A stretch of 64,000 bases of DNA from Lobulomyces angularis. Taxonomy: Eukaryota > Chytridiomycota > Chytridiomycetes > Lobulomycetales > Lobulomycetaceae. Shown piece by piece: positions 33,197 through 45,578 of this stretch. The stretch is taken from assembly GCA_027604685.1 (NCBI GenBank), contig JADHYX010000003.1, forward strand, positions 2,716 through 66,715. Direction: 5' to 3'. Position numbers and translations under genes: made by a program. A model generated the notes under the pieces. It saw nothing but the letters and a program-made list of their open reading frames with translations, ran no database searches and was not told the DNA's origin. Every line of letters starts with the position of its first letter. Within the stretch, counting starts at the first letter, position 1.

Positions 33197-36100
33197 TTAT
33201 TTTTTGCCTTTTCTTCCTGAACTTTTTTTTGAAGAGCTGCTAACTGCATTTTTTTTGCTTTTCTCTTTTATTAATTTATCAACCTTGATTTCATCAACCT
33301 CCTCTATTTCTTCTTCTACAAAATTGTCCTCTTCTTCTAATTCCCCGAAAACATCTTCAATAGTATCAGCTTTTTTCTTGGTAGGTTTAAAGTTTTTACT
33401 TTCTGCAGTAAGGAAAATTTGAACAGGATGAGATGACTTATTATAGGCTGAGGTAAAACTGGATTTTACACTACTAGGTATCAATTTTGTCCATACTTTA
33501 TCCTTTTCTTGAAAACCTATTCCCAAATCTAACAAATTATCAAAATCCTCCTTTGTCAGATAATATTCGTCCATCATTTTTATTACATCATCCACCGCAT
33601 CCTATCAGAATATTCAATATCTCAAAAATATTATAAGAACTTCATATACCTTTCCAGAATTTATTAATGGACTTACTAAGAGGGTATTTAAGCAAGGAAG
33701 GTAGGACTGCCTAACCTCACTTTTGTCCCCACTAATTTTCAATTTCAGCTTTGCTTCCAGTTCCTTTAATTGTCTATGACTCTTATTCGCTTTACTATTC
33801 TGCCCCAACCAACTTAACAAAAGTATTATGAAACTGAAACTGACAATTTATATAGAATTACCCAGGAAAACTTGGAAATCCTCCTGTTATGGACCCATGA
33901 CAAAAAAAATTAGGTCTAACTGTACTCATGATACCATAAACAGGTAGCAATGACCAATGCTGGGCCCTGCACATAAAAAGTATTAACTTAAAACTAACTT
34001 TAATTTACCTTCTTAAAGTAGTGTCTATTAAATCACCATCACTAATAGAATCTGCTGCATTAGAAAGTAAAGCCAACTCTTCAATAACCAGTCTATTTTT
34101 GGAATTGTCCTTAACAACAGATTTTGCTAATGGAAGTGTGCTTTTCATGTAATTTTCCTGTATTAAAGAATTAAAAAAATATCGCAATCGTGTAAAGTAC
34201 ATACATGAACCATCAGTGGCATCAGGCTAAAATCTTGAAAAAACAGTTCCAACTTCTCGTTTATGCTCTTTGTCTGAGCTGCCTTGACATCCATTAAAGC
34301 CGATAATGCCGAAAACGGAGTTAAATTCTGGTTTTTTTCCGATAATTTCATTCTAAAAATTTTTTGTTTTATCAATATGACACAAGTAATCATAAACTTA
34401 CAATGACTTGGAGTCTTCGAATGAAAGAATATTCTTGGTTCGGCGAAAAGTAGACAACAAATTTAAAATCTGTCGAATATCTGCCTGAGTTCCAGCAACT
34501 AATTCGTGAATAGTTCCAGGTTTCAACTCTAATCCTTCAGACTTTGCTATACTAGCAATTCTCGCTTGTAGCTGATTTTCCATTATTCTAGATAAAGAAA
34601 AAATTTAGGAAGATTGGATTTGTTTGGCTTACTTTCTCAATTTCAAATCTAAACAGTGATTAACTAAGCTTTTAACCTTTGTGGATTGCCTGTCGTTACA
34701 AATACAGATAATTGGAACTTTGGTTTTCTTTATCAGCAATATCAGTTGAGCTGTACCACCTCTGTCACCAGCACTCATACCGTCTACTTCATCCATTATT
34801 ATCACTTGCTTCTTATGAGTATCAAGAGAATTTGAATTTTTATTAGAGTAATATTCCATTAAGTTATGGGATCCAGTAAGTTCTGAAACCATATTCTGTT
34901 ATGAAAATAAATTTAACTAACGAAAAAAAAAAATTTGGAAAAAAATGTACGTCAATTGCTTTTTTGCTTCTAGTATCGCTCGCGTTAAATTCAATAGGAT
35001 CCCAACCTTCAACTTTGGCAACAAGATGTGCCATAGTAGTTTTTCCGATGCCTTAAACCCTTAAAAACAAATCTAACTAAAGTGTTTTAAATACCTGGTG
35101 GACCTGACAATAAAACTGCTCGAAAATGAGAAAAATCTTCCTTTGATTTAGAGAACCCAGTTTTTAAATTTTTATCCCAAGATTTCAACCAATTAGATAA
35201 TTTATCCACAATAGCTTTATTTCCAATGATTTCTGAATATGTCTTTGGTCTAAATTTCTCAGTCCAAAGGGTAGAAGAACTACATGTGTTTTTATTAACA
35301 GTTAGTAACTATATTTTATACAATATCTTACGTATCGTTTTTTTTTTCCACTTTTAAACAATTCTTCTCTTTCATGCTTTTTGAAGGTTCATGTTTGAAA
35401 TCAGAAAACTTGATTGCAGTTGCAAGTACTTCAGGTTTCAAATCAGAACTTTTCCTAGTTGGAGTTGGCGTAGTGGAGGGTGTATTGGATTTTGAAAAGC
35501 TTTCTTCACTTTTAGTTGACTTTTTCTTGGCTGGAGTGGAGCCTTTTTTTTTGGAAGTAGATGTGGATGCACTTACTTCCGTTTTTGTTTCACTGTTTCT
35601 TATTAAATCCAAAAAAGCATCTTCATCGATTTTTTTCAATCCGATGGAGGCCGCTTTTTTCAATTTTGATTCACCAGGATTGTCGCCAACTACTAAAAAG
35701 GATGTTTTATTACTAGGAGCAGTGGTAACTCGTCTAAAGCGGATATAAAATTAAAAAATTTAATTTTTTAATAAAAATATACCCTCCATATTTTCTGGCG
35801 AGGTCTTGCGCATCTTCTCTGGTAATAGAAGAAAGGTCTCCAGTGAAAACAAAGGTTAATCCCAATAAACAATTTTCCTATAATGTAACAATAGTTTAAA
35901 TTTAAACACTCTTTTTTAAAAACTCTCATACTTTTCCTTCCGGTATTTCTTTTGACCCAAGTGCTACAGGTCCGGTTTTATCCTTTTGACGAGCCAAAAA
36001 CGCCATATAATTTCTTTTAAAAAATTTTATGTAAAAAAAAAATGAATAAAAACATATTGATGGAAAGCATAATTAACGTTTTTAAAAAAAAAGTCTTCAC

Positions 36101-37028
36101 ACTCTAAATAAAATTTCACAAAGCACTACAATGTTTAAAAAAAACATTTTTTTTTCAGAAATTAAATATTACCGTTTTTTAGCATCTGAACCTTCTTCTT
36201 TTTTGCCTTCTAAATCCTCACTACTTTTATTGCTAACCTTAATTTTTTTATTCATTTCCATGGTTGTCTCACTACTGTCTACCTCTATTGCTTCATCAGT
36301 AGGAGCTCTTTTCAAAGGTGACTTCTTTTTTTCTTCCTTTAATTCAAATTGAGGTAACACTCTCTTCTTTTTTTCTTTTTTGGCAACGCTGGTATTGGTA
36401 TCAATCTGTTCAAGATTATTTTGAATTTCAACTGGTTTTTTTAATGTTGAAATGTGATTTTGCTTTATTTTTTCTTTCTTTGGTTCTTGGATAGTTTGCA
36501 TTTCGACGTCGCCGTCCCCAATAATAATTTCTTCAGCGGCATCCTATACACAAAAATATAAATCAATCATAAAACAAAATATCAGAGAGTCTACTGTTTT
36601 CGTTGGTTTTTGTTTTAAATCCATGTTTTTTCCTGTAGAGGTTCTATCAGATCTTTTAATTTCGATATTTGATAATAAAGAGGAAGGCATTATTGCTGGC
36701 GGTATTGTCGTTTTGTTATTTTCCACCTTAGCACTAACCTTCACTGTTTCTTGAAAATCATCTTCATCACTTGACTCCATAATCCTCTGTTTTTTCTTTA
36801 CAGTCTTCTCTAGACTAACGTGAATTAAGGAATTAAATTGTTAAAAATTTGGATAGAATAAGCATTTTATTTTCTTTTGTGCATACTTCTCAGGTTTTTT
36901 TTTTGTTGAATCCTTCTTCTCTGCATAAGGTTTCTTACCAAAAAATGTTGAAATTTTGCTCTGTTGCTAAAATAATAACAAGAAAATACGAATTTGTTTT
37001 CAGATGAACTATAATTAATCGTTACCAT
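33197..37028 (-). CDS. RFC1: Replication factor C large subunit (RFC1)
   Basis: About 14 exons from an ATG at 37026-37028, which is immediately followed by a GTAACG intron, to TAA at 33197. Residue 2 onward reads QQSKISTFFGKKP, a PCNA-interacting motif of the form QxxIxxFF. An acidic/basic disordered region follows. Next is a BRCT domain (35640-36000: LGSKEIPEGKENCLLGLTFV, KYGGRVTTAPSNKTSFLVVG, NPGESKLKKA). The AAA+ ATPase has LWTEKFRPKTYSEIIGN, Walker A LSGPPGIGKTTMAHLVA, EFNASDTRSKK, Walker B VIIMDEVDGMSAGDRGG and sensor ICICNDR. The RFC1 C-terminal domain follows (MPLMVHENYM, AQHWSLLPVYGIMSTVRP), ending in a Lys/Ser tail SSKKSSGRKGKK. RFC1 is the large subunit of the PCNA clamp loader. All key residues seen are intact. 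Confidence 0.96.
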
Positions 37029-39414
37029 TTTCTACTTCAAAGAATGCAGTTTTAGAGATAAAGGGTTTTTCCAATATTCTGTAATCTGAGAAGAATATAT
37101 ATCAAACCATCACAAAAAAGTGACTCTTTGTTTAAGAAAAAAAAATTTTTTATTTCCTAAGGTGTTTTTGTTCTCCAACCTTAGTATGGTTAATGGAAAA
37201 TAAATCTGAAGGCATACAGGTTGTAGAAATTAGCTGTAGAAATTCAAGAGAATTCAATCAAGCTTTACCATTAACAAAATTTACATACTTTTCGAAAAAG
37301 GAAACTGTAAGAAATAATTGACCATTTACACAATAAACAAAAGAGAGTTAAAGGTTTAAAGAAAATCTTTTATTCTCATTAAACGATTTATGTGGTATTT
37401 TAGTGTTTAACAGTTCAGTAGAAGATTCGAGTTTAGTAGAAGAATTGAATCAAACTTTACAAATTTTTAAATTTGATAAGTCAAGGTAAATTTAGGAAAA
37501 AAGAACTGATTGATTAAAAATTTTATGAATTGGATGTAAAATTGACCCAGAACGTTAACATTTGAAATCAAGAATTTACTAACGTTTTATTAGATTTAAC
37601 ATTACTAAAGTTTTTATTGATGAAGTTTTTAACTATTTAAAGTTGATAAATGAAGATGATTAACGCTATCAAAGAATAAAATATTCGTTTGAAAATTATA
37701 AGATACAAAAAAGAATGATAGTGTTTTAACCAAGAGGTATCTAATGAACAATGAAGGGTACATTTATCTTGTTTCAGAAACTATGACTGTAATGGATTGG
37801 TGTTTCCAAAATACTGAGTTTGCTTTTCACAGGAGATATCTACAATTTATCTGAAGAGGAAAATTCGTGCATTAAAAGATATACTGGTTGATAGATACTA
37901 ATTTGAACATTTATCACCTGTATCAATAATTAACATTTGAAAGTATCAGAGATGTAATATTATTAATTCTATACAAGAATGAAATTTTTGATCATTTTCA
38001 AGATGATATAAACATTATCAATAAATTTCTATGTACTAGTGATTGGAATAAAGTTGTGTCTGAGGAAAATTCATTTTCTTAATGGTGTTTTGGTATAAAA
38101 ATTTTGTCGATGTTAAACTGACACTCTTCTAACGATTAAGTTTCAGTTTTTTTGTTGGTTTGGAGCCTTAGTCTCTAATATTTATTGACTTGAAATATGA
38201 AGACTAAATGTAAAACTATCAGGTAACCCACATATCCAAAAACAAAGTTTGACGAAGAATAATTTTATTTGTATATTATCTTGCTATTTAATACGTTTTG
38301 TCAATAATGGAATCTCATAAGATGATTATCTTCAATTTTTCAATTTTATATACACATTTTTTAATAGAATCTTTTAGTACAAGTATTCAACTTCATATCG
38401 AAAAATTTTCATTATCGTGTATTATTTAAGTATATTACAGTAGGAATATTTTTTGGAAGATATTTTTCGCCGACAATACTTTTACCAATTAAGAATCAGG
38501 AAATTTTTTTAAAATTTTTTTGTAGCAAAAATATGTGTATTTTTTAAATGAGAATTGTGGATAATTTGTATTTGCAAAATTTTCCACAGTTATAGTTTCA
38601 TCGAAATTTACTTCAAATTCAGTTACTTCACCAATAAAACCATTATTTATTTTTACTTTATATCCACATTGACATTTGTAAAAGACTAGTTGAAATAGTA
38701 AATACCAACAAAAAAAAGTGAAGAAAGAAATTATTTATTCATCGAAACTGTAACCATAATACATATGATTTTGTAATTGTTTGATTTGTTTTAGATTGTC
38801 AAATAATGGTTACATTTTTTATTCAAAAAATGAGCATACTCAAAACTCTAGTTACAACTTTTCATTACAAAATTAATTTAAGAAAAATTAGTTTTAAACT
38901 TTTAATTCAATAAATTGCTTTGGCATCTGTTGGTGTCTGTCATTATAGCCTTTTATATTAGTTGAAGTAGATTCAATTAAAAATAAATAAAGGAAATTAA
39001 AGAGAAACGTCCTTCGATTCAAATTACTTGAATTGGTATTGCTGCAATCTATATCTTCTCTCTTGGCCATTTCCAAGGTTGGTGGCAATGCACATAGTCA
39101 CAATGCTAATTAATCCTACTCTCTTTTCGATTGATACCTCGTCAATTAGCTGCATTGTTTTATCATTGTTAAATTTTTCATTAACAAAATGGCACATGCC
39201 AACACTGCTTAGCAACTACACATATAAGTACCCTTAACTTAGCATCTTACACTGAAATGCAGTCCAAATTAGTTTAGCGTATCTTATTTTAAAGTTTCTT
39301 TTGAAAGATTAGTATTGCAAATTTAAAGTGATTGGGCTAAAAAAAAATTTTTTTTGTTCGTGAATTTTGCATCATTCCATTAATACTCAAATACTACAGA
39401 TAGATATTAAGGAG
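37029..39414 (+). pseudogene. 2.4-kb region with a decayed gene, unassigned
   Basis: No intact gene. On the plus strand, 37360-37487 is cleanly coding-like (SLNDLCGILVFNSSVEDSS, then LVEELNQTLQIFKFDK) and ends in a canonical GTAAAT donor. From 37590 to 38100 short protein-like runs continue but carry many in-frame stops (KVFIDEVFNYLKLINEDD then stop; LLFTGDIYNLSEEENSCIKR). Composition has far fewer homopolymers than real spacers here, as expected of a former gene. I do not recognise the family. 38890-39240 has overlapping open frames on both strands; neither is supported. 38100-38890 shows nothing else. Confidence 0.4.
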
Positions 39415-41292
39415 ATGGTAAATCAACCGAGTTCTAATGGGGGTACCAAAAATGTAATTAATAGACGAGGAACAATGTTACCCCCGATGCTATCAACTTT
39501 TGAAACAAAAGTAAACCAAAACGGAAACTTGGGAATAGTGAAATTTCAGCTAAAAACTCCTGGTAAGGAAATAAGGATACTTTTTTCAGTAGGCTTAATT
39601 AAATTAAAACGATTAGTGAATTTTACCTTGACTAACAGTCAACAAGATCTAGTAAGAATAATTGTATGTTAAAGTTGATTTATTTCCATTTTTTGGTAAG
39701 GTTGAGTCAAAATTTTTAGGCAATAAAAATAAAGATGTTTATACTGGATTTTTAAGCGGAAAGTCAAAATTGTACAGAGCAACTATTGATAAAAAAGTGC
39801 TGGACAAAGTTGAAAAAGAAAAAAAACAGAAAAAAAAAGAAATGATAAGCAAAGGTGAATTCATTGTTGAGAGAAGTCCTAGGATTACTTTAATTAATGG
39901 AACCAGACCCAACAGATTTGAGACTGAAAAAATTAAAAAAGGTTTTTACAGATCACTTCATAACTGTTCTAAATGTACAGCATTTGTTATTAGAATTAAA
40001 AAAAACTGAAGCAAAAGACTTTTTACTCAGAAAGTGGCAGCATATGCAAGGGTTAAGAGTCAGTGCGATATCAACCATTCAAGCCATCAAATTTTATAAA
40101 GACGAGTTTGAGCGCTTGTAAGAAAAACCATTTACAATTTTTTATTTCATTTGTTTAGAAAAAATGAAAATGCAAGAATACAAAAAAATCATGCTCAAAT
40201 TAAAGAAGCAGTGGTAGGCAGTTTTGAATAAAAAATGTTAAAAGGAAACATTTTTTTTTCTTTTAGAACAAAGATATTTCCGTGAGACTTGAGGATAATG
40301 AAAATATGGAATTAAAGGCAGCAAAACTTTTTGAAAATTTAATTCAGCAAAAAAAAGATCAATTTAATCAGTTTAGAATAATAGAAAATACATGTTTAAA
40401 TGACCAAAAAGGTTTGTAAAGTAAACTTTTTTTTGTTTTAAAAAAATTGTAAATACCAATTAACAAATTTGTTTAGTTTATTTAGAAGAATTGAAAGTTT
40501 TAGAAATTGAGTATCAAGATATGATGGAAGAAAGTTCAAAGTTGATTATATTTAAGGTACAAAATACAGAAATTTCAAGGTATTTATGAAAATTAATTTT
40601 TTTGTTAGGAATTAAGTGAAACTGATCCAGAAAGTTTTCAAAAAGTAATTGAGGAGTTGAATAGCAAGTTGGTAATGATGCAAGCGGAGGAAGACAAGGC
40701 AATTGAGTTGCTACAGTTTAAAAATGAACAAGAATTGAAGGAAATTGAAACCAAAACTTTAATTAAAATGGCAGAGATTGATGAAGCAACTGGTTTGAAA
40801 AGCAAAAAAAAAAAAATTTAAATCATTATTCTTTTAGGAAAAGTTCTACAAAAGAAGATAAAGCCAAGCACACCAGTGTCAAATGCTGTATTCAATAACT
40901 CTATCCTGAAAAAAGAAATTAAATTGCATAAAGAAAATCACATCAAAATCGACTTGGAGATAGAGAATTTGGAAAAGGCCAAATTAACTTTGGAGTCTAA
41001 TCTAAAAAATTTTAATGAAGGAAACTTTGGAGACGTGATAGTAGAGAAGCAGTGTAATGGAAACAATGACGAAAGCGAAACAGGATGTAAGGAAGAGAGT
41101 TTAAACGTAATTAATGCTGGATTATCTCAACTTGAGAAGTTTACCGGGCCAGGAAAAAGTAAAGTGGGTGGAAGATACCTTTTAGGTTCAGGAATTAATG
41201 ATTTTAGAAATTTAAAAGAAAAAAACTTAAAAAAATTTATGAATTGCCAACCTGAAATGGAATTTAAATTTGAGAAGGTGTCGTCTTGCTAA
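39415..41292 (+). CDS. Long coiled-coil protein, unknown
   Basis: About eight exons. Start ATG at 39415 (MVNQPSSNGGTKNVINRR); a GTAAGG donor after LKTP joins to VDLFPFFGKVESKFLGNK. A 52-bp intron (39944-39995) resolves the frame change near IKK|ELKKTEAKDFLLRKWQHM. The middle and end are heptad-rich helix: AISTIQAIKFYKDEFERLKN, LFENLIQQKKDQFNQFRIIE, LEELKVLEIEYQDMMEESSK, VIEELNSKLVMMQAEEDKAI and IKIDLEIENLEKAKLTLESN. The C-terminus contains LSQLEKFTGPGKSK. No globular domain is recognised. Such all-coil proteins are frequent in basal bodies, axonemes and spindle poles; that placement is inference. About 500 residues. Confidence 0.6.
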
Positions 41293-41612
41293 CTTAAACA
41301 TAAAACTAATACCATAAAATTTGTTAGATTTTGACTTGTAACAATTTCTGACAGACTTTAAAATATAATGTAATTCAAAGTAAAAATTTGATTGACTCAA
41401 TTTGTTAATTTTTTGCACTGTAATGTCACAAAATTGTTTGTATCATTGATCTTACACTGAACAATCTGTCTATTTCTATTAAGGAGTCTCAATAACTGAC
41501 TCTCCTGATGTTTTTATTGATCTCATAAAAAGAGTTAAAATTACAAAAAAAAAAAAAAAAACTGTAGCAGAATAAAAAAACATACAACCGTAAATTGAGG
41601 TGTGAAGAACTA
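41293..41612. promoter_or_regulatory. Spacer and HIBCH promoter
   Basis: About 320 bp of mixed sequence with one 18-A run near 41545. No coding-like frame supported on either strand. Confidence 0.45.
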
Positions 41613-43753
41613 ATGTTGAAAACTTCGTTGAGAATTTCACAATTAACTAAACAATTTCCTTTAAAAAGAATGGTATTCACAAACTGCAACAAAATAACTC
41701 TAGATGAAAACTTAATACTAATGTTGTTTTTTTTGTCATGTTGTTAGTCTTCAACACTATCTCGAACGGTAAGAAAATAGTGCATAATATACAAATGTTA
41801 CTCACTTGTGTTTTAGGAACAATCTGCGGAGGTGATTTCCAGAAAGTCAAATGCAGCTAGAATTTTAGAGTTAAATAGACCAAAAGCTTTGAATGCATTA
41901 AATTTAAATATGATAAATATAATGAAAACTGAATTAGAGGTTTTTTTTTTTTTCTTTAAATTCCCATTAAGGCATTTGGTTAGAGCGTGCAAAATTCATC
42001 ACTATGCAAAGTAGTTGTTTTGACCAATGATGAAAATCTTAAAGCTTTTTGCTCAGGGTATTAAAAAATTTTTTTCTTAATAAAAATTGTTAACATTTCA
42101 ATTCCATTCTTCTGGATAGAGGAGATGTTAAAAGTAAATTTTTTTTTTCATATCCGTTAATATGTATTTTAATGAAGCTGTTGTTAAAGAAGCAAAATCT
42201 GGAAGTTTGGACAATGCTCTTAATTTTTTTAGAACTGAGTATCAACTGAATCACTTATTGGGTACAACTAAGAAGCCTGTCATCGCAATAATGAATGGAA
42301 TCACAAGTAATACATATTTCTTTTTGCAACATGTGTTCAAGTGTAAAAATTTTATTTAAGTGGGAGGAGGAGTAGGTATATCAGTTCACAATCCATTCAG
42401 AATTGCAACCGAAAAAACAGTATTTGCAATGCCTGAAACTCAAATTGGGTACAGTAAACCATTAATAAAAATTCTTTTTTAATTTTTTTACAGGTTGTTT
42501 CCTGATGTTGGTGGTAGTTTTTTTCTACCCAGACTAGATGGTGAAATTGGAACTTATTTGGGATTAACTGGTCATCGCTTAAAAGGAGAGGAAGTATTGT
42601 AATGACACATTACTTTCAAATTATAAAGTAAATTAATTGGGTAATTTTGTAGTATGGCGGGGATAGCCACACATTTTGTTCCTTCTAGCAGACTTTCCAC
42701 CCTATTAACTCATTTATCTGATACCACATCAGATGACTATGATGTGGTAAACATGATTTTGGAAGATTTTGTAGGAGATCCTATTCCATATTCTCAGTGG
42801 CAAAACTGGTCCCTTGGAGGGGAAAAGAGAACTGCCATAGACAGATGTTTTGGATTCAACACCATCGAAGAAATTTTTGATGCTTTACAAAATGAAGTAG
42901 ATATTACAAAGACTATGAGAAGGAAATGAACTAAATTTTTTTTTATTTTTTTTAGCAATCTGAATGGGGAGAAAAGACATTAAAAAAACTAAAAACTTTT
43001 TCACCTACAAGTTTGAAGGTGACTTTAAAGCAATTAAGATTTGGAAAGCATCTTAGTTTTGCTGATTGCTTCAAAATGGAATATGCAATGGTTCATGAAT
43101 TTTTGGTAATAAAATTTTTTGAAAAAACTAGTTTTAAAAAAAAAAAATTTTTTTATTTTAAAAGAAAAACCATGATTTTGCAGAAGGGGTAAGAGCACTT
43201 TTGGTAGACAAAGATCAAAAGCCAAATTGGAAGCCAACGTTTTTAGATAAAGAGCAGCTATCGGAAGAAAATATAGAAAACACATACTTTAGTATACTAA
43301 ATCCCGCAGCAAAATCCCAGAAAACCACAGTTGCTTTAGAATTATTGAATAATCGTACGTATTTGGATTATCCACATAGAACTTTGTCAGGATTACCAAG
43401 TGAAAATGACATTCAAAGAGTAGTATCAAGTAAACTCTAGCTAGAGCTATGTTTGTTTTAACAATTTTTTTTTTTACCGTTGTATAGATGAAGGATTAAA
43501 CACTAAGCAGCCACTTATTTCATACGCTGATGTTTTAAACTATTTTTTACTAAACTGGGGAAAATATGATGAAAAGCTCATGGGCCAATATGTTAGCCGT
43601 AAAAATTGCAGCATTGATGGCGGATTAGGAAGAGGAAAAGTAGGGTTGAAAGAAAAAGTTTTATCTGTCTTAACAAAAAATGCAGTAGAAGAAAAAGATA
43701 AAGATGGAACTGTTGTGGGTTTGAAGTGGTCTAGTCCTCAAAGTAAATTATAA
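41613..43753 (+). CDS. HIBCH: 3-hydroxyisobutyryl-CoA hydrolase (HIBCH/Ehd3 type), mitochondrial
   Basis: Start at 41613 gives a clear mitochondrial presequence ([20 protein letters not shown]), spliced via GTATTC...GTTAG. The crotonase fold follows: [119 protein letters not shown] and GIATHFVP. The enzyme cleaves 3-hydroxyisobutyryl-CoA in valine breakdown. GGG, the EtQIG region and the FPDVGG loop (with the catalytic Glu/Asp positions) are present. The C-terminal HIBCH domain continues through FADYPHRT-like sequence (43370-43440). An extra terminal exon (43491-43753) adds about 85 residues ending [12 protein letters not shown], beyond the usual end of the family. Confidence 0.93.
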
Positions 43754-44000
43754 AGTCTATTGTTAGCTTTCTTGGATTATTTTCCAAATCTTATGTGAAT
43801 TTTATAAACAAGGTTTTTGTGTTAAAAATTTTTATTACTTTTTTTTTTTTAAAAAAAAAAAAAGAAAAGATAATTAAAAATACAATACTTTTACAAAAAT
43901 TATACAATAACTTGTACTATTTTAAATTTACAATTAGAAAATATTGGAATATACTAGAAATTTTTTACATCTTAAATTTTTTTTTATTTTTTTTTTTCAG

Positions 44001-44524
44001 TTAACAACTGGATCTTTTCAAGTAATCCTTTTCATCGTCCTTAATAAAATTAGTTTCATTTTTCAATTTTTTGGAAAAAATGTGTGTTAACTCTGCACAT
44101 TCTTGAAATTCCGTAAATTTTTCTTTTTTTTTTTCCAAAAATTCATTTTTAAGCTTCAGTTCTAAATATTTTGAACTATTAGGAATAGAATTTAGTTTTC
44201 CCTCCAAAAAACATCTTTTTAATCTTGTAAATAACTCATTGTAATTTCCACTACAATAAAAAAATTTTATTAATATTTATATATGTAAATATTTTTTTTT
44301 TTTAACCTAAACTTCAGGTCATATAAGGCTAATTGAGATTTTAACAATTTTGCAGTAACTTTTATTCTTTTGTTATTTTTTAATTTGTTTGTACTTTCGG
44401 AGGGATGAAGATGATTATTAAACAAAATATCTTCGATTTCTTTTTTACTCTTTCTATTTAACCCTTTGTACTGCAACCCTTTGGTAGGGGACCAAGTAAA
44501 GCTATTTGAAAATTTCAAATTCAT
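44001..44524 (-). CDS. Small charged hypothetical protein, two exons
   Basis: ATG at 44522-44524, one intron (GTTAAA...TTGTAG, about 44249-44306), stop at 44001; about 155 residues. N-terminal half: MNLKFSNSFTWSPTKGLQYK, GLNRKSKKEIEDILFNNHLH. C-terminal half is helical and charged: NYNELFTRLKRCFLEGKLNS, YLELKLKNEFLEKKKEKFTE, FQECAELTHIFSKKLKNE. No membrane segment or signal peptide. Tail-to-tail with HIBCH, 247 bp apart. Family not recognised; both exons have protein-like composition and a clean intron, so a real gene is likely. Confidence 0.55.
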
Positions 44525-45578
44525 AATTTTTTTTTTTTTAGGAAAAGTTTTTTTTAATTTTTATTCGATCTCCGAATTCTATTTTTTTTTTGTTTCATTT
44601 TTTTGACAATTATATTCAAAAAAAAAAAAAAATTGTTATAATTATTATTGTTATTATTATTTTGTCTTTGATATTTTTTTTTTTCTTTCTCACTGGGTTT
44701 TTTTTTTTATTTTTTTAGACAACTTATGAATTTTCTTTTCCTTTTTTTTATTTTTTTTCATTCGTTTCAAGAAAAAAAAAATTTTTTTTTATATTGGGAG
44801 AAAAAAAATTTGAAAATTATTTAAAATTGTATAAGGGATTTATTTTTATATAAATTCATTAACATATTAATACTTGATATAAAATAATTTTAAGTAACTG
44901 AATAAAAAACTTGGTAAATACAGGAAGTTTTTTCTAAGTTCTGTGTGTTTTTATTTAGTTATTATGAATTCCTTTTATTTTGAATGGTTAAGTTTCTTTA
45001 TAATGTGACTAGGGCGGATTTGTAACTTTAGTATAACGTTAATGATTTAATGACAATTGGACCATTGGACATAGAAGGAAATCTGAATTTTTATTTAAAA
45101 TGTGTATTTAATTTAAAATCATTAATTTTCTTCTTGAAAAATATGTATTTTTATTTTTTTCTAGATGCATTATTCGAAATTTGAAAGGAGAAAACGAAAA
45201 ACAACTTAAATAGATTTTTCACGCAGCACTAAATTCCTTTCTTTCATCAGGTTCGCACCCAATCTCTATGCTATCTTCATAACTTCAGGTCCAACGTGCA
45301 TTCCTCCCCTGCAAACTTTTACCAAACACACACTCCATTTCATCAAATTTGTGCAATGTTTTTGCTTTACTCCGTAAACGTTAACAAAAAAAAAAAAAAA
45401 ACATTCAATGAAAAAAAAAATAAAAAATAAAATAAAAACTTAAATAATAAATTTTATCTTATTTTTTTTTTTAATTTTTTTTTTTATAATTTATTCCTTT
45501 TTTTTTTTAAAAAAAAAAAGAAATCTTAATTAAAATAAAAAAAAAAAAATAGTATCTGATTATTTTATTCTTTTTAAC
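44525..45578. other. 1.05-kb spacer with C-rich block
   Basis: Homopolymer DNA at 44525-44820, ordinary AT-rich sequence to 45040, then a possible tiny spliced ORF at 45050-45209 (see findings). At 45225-45385 there is a C-rich, G-poor block (contains TTCGCACCCAATCTC and ATTCCTCCCCTGC). It lies upstream of the cyclin start and may be promoter or 5' UTR. A tRNA was considered for this block and rejected. Confidence 0.45.

Noticed and set aside
35374..35748. Plus-strand 124-codon open frame
   Set aside because: Antisense to RFC1 exons encoding the Ser/Lys/Thr-rich linker and the end of the BRCT domain.
38894..39237. Overlapping open frames on both strands
   Set aside because: Frames on opposite strands cover the same bases, neither has splice partners or recognised motifs; considered part of the decayed spacer.
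44525..44820. Dense poly-A/poly-T tracts that might be retroposon tails
   Set aside because: Such runs are everywhere in this genome's introns and spacers, and no reverse transcriptase, target duplication or element body is present.
45225..45385. tRNA-like B-box word (GGTTCGCACCC) in the C-rich block
   Set aside because: No A box at proper spacing and no cloverleaf could be folded; probably promoter or 5' UTR.
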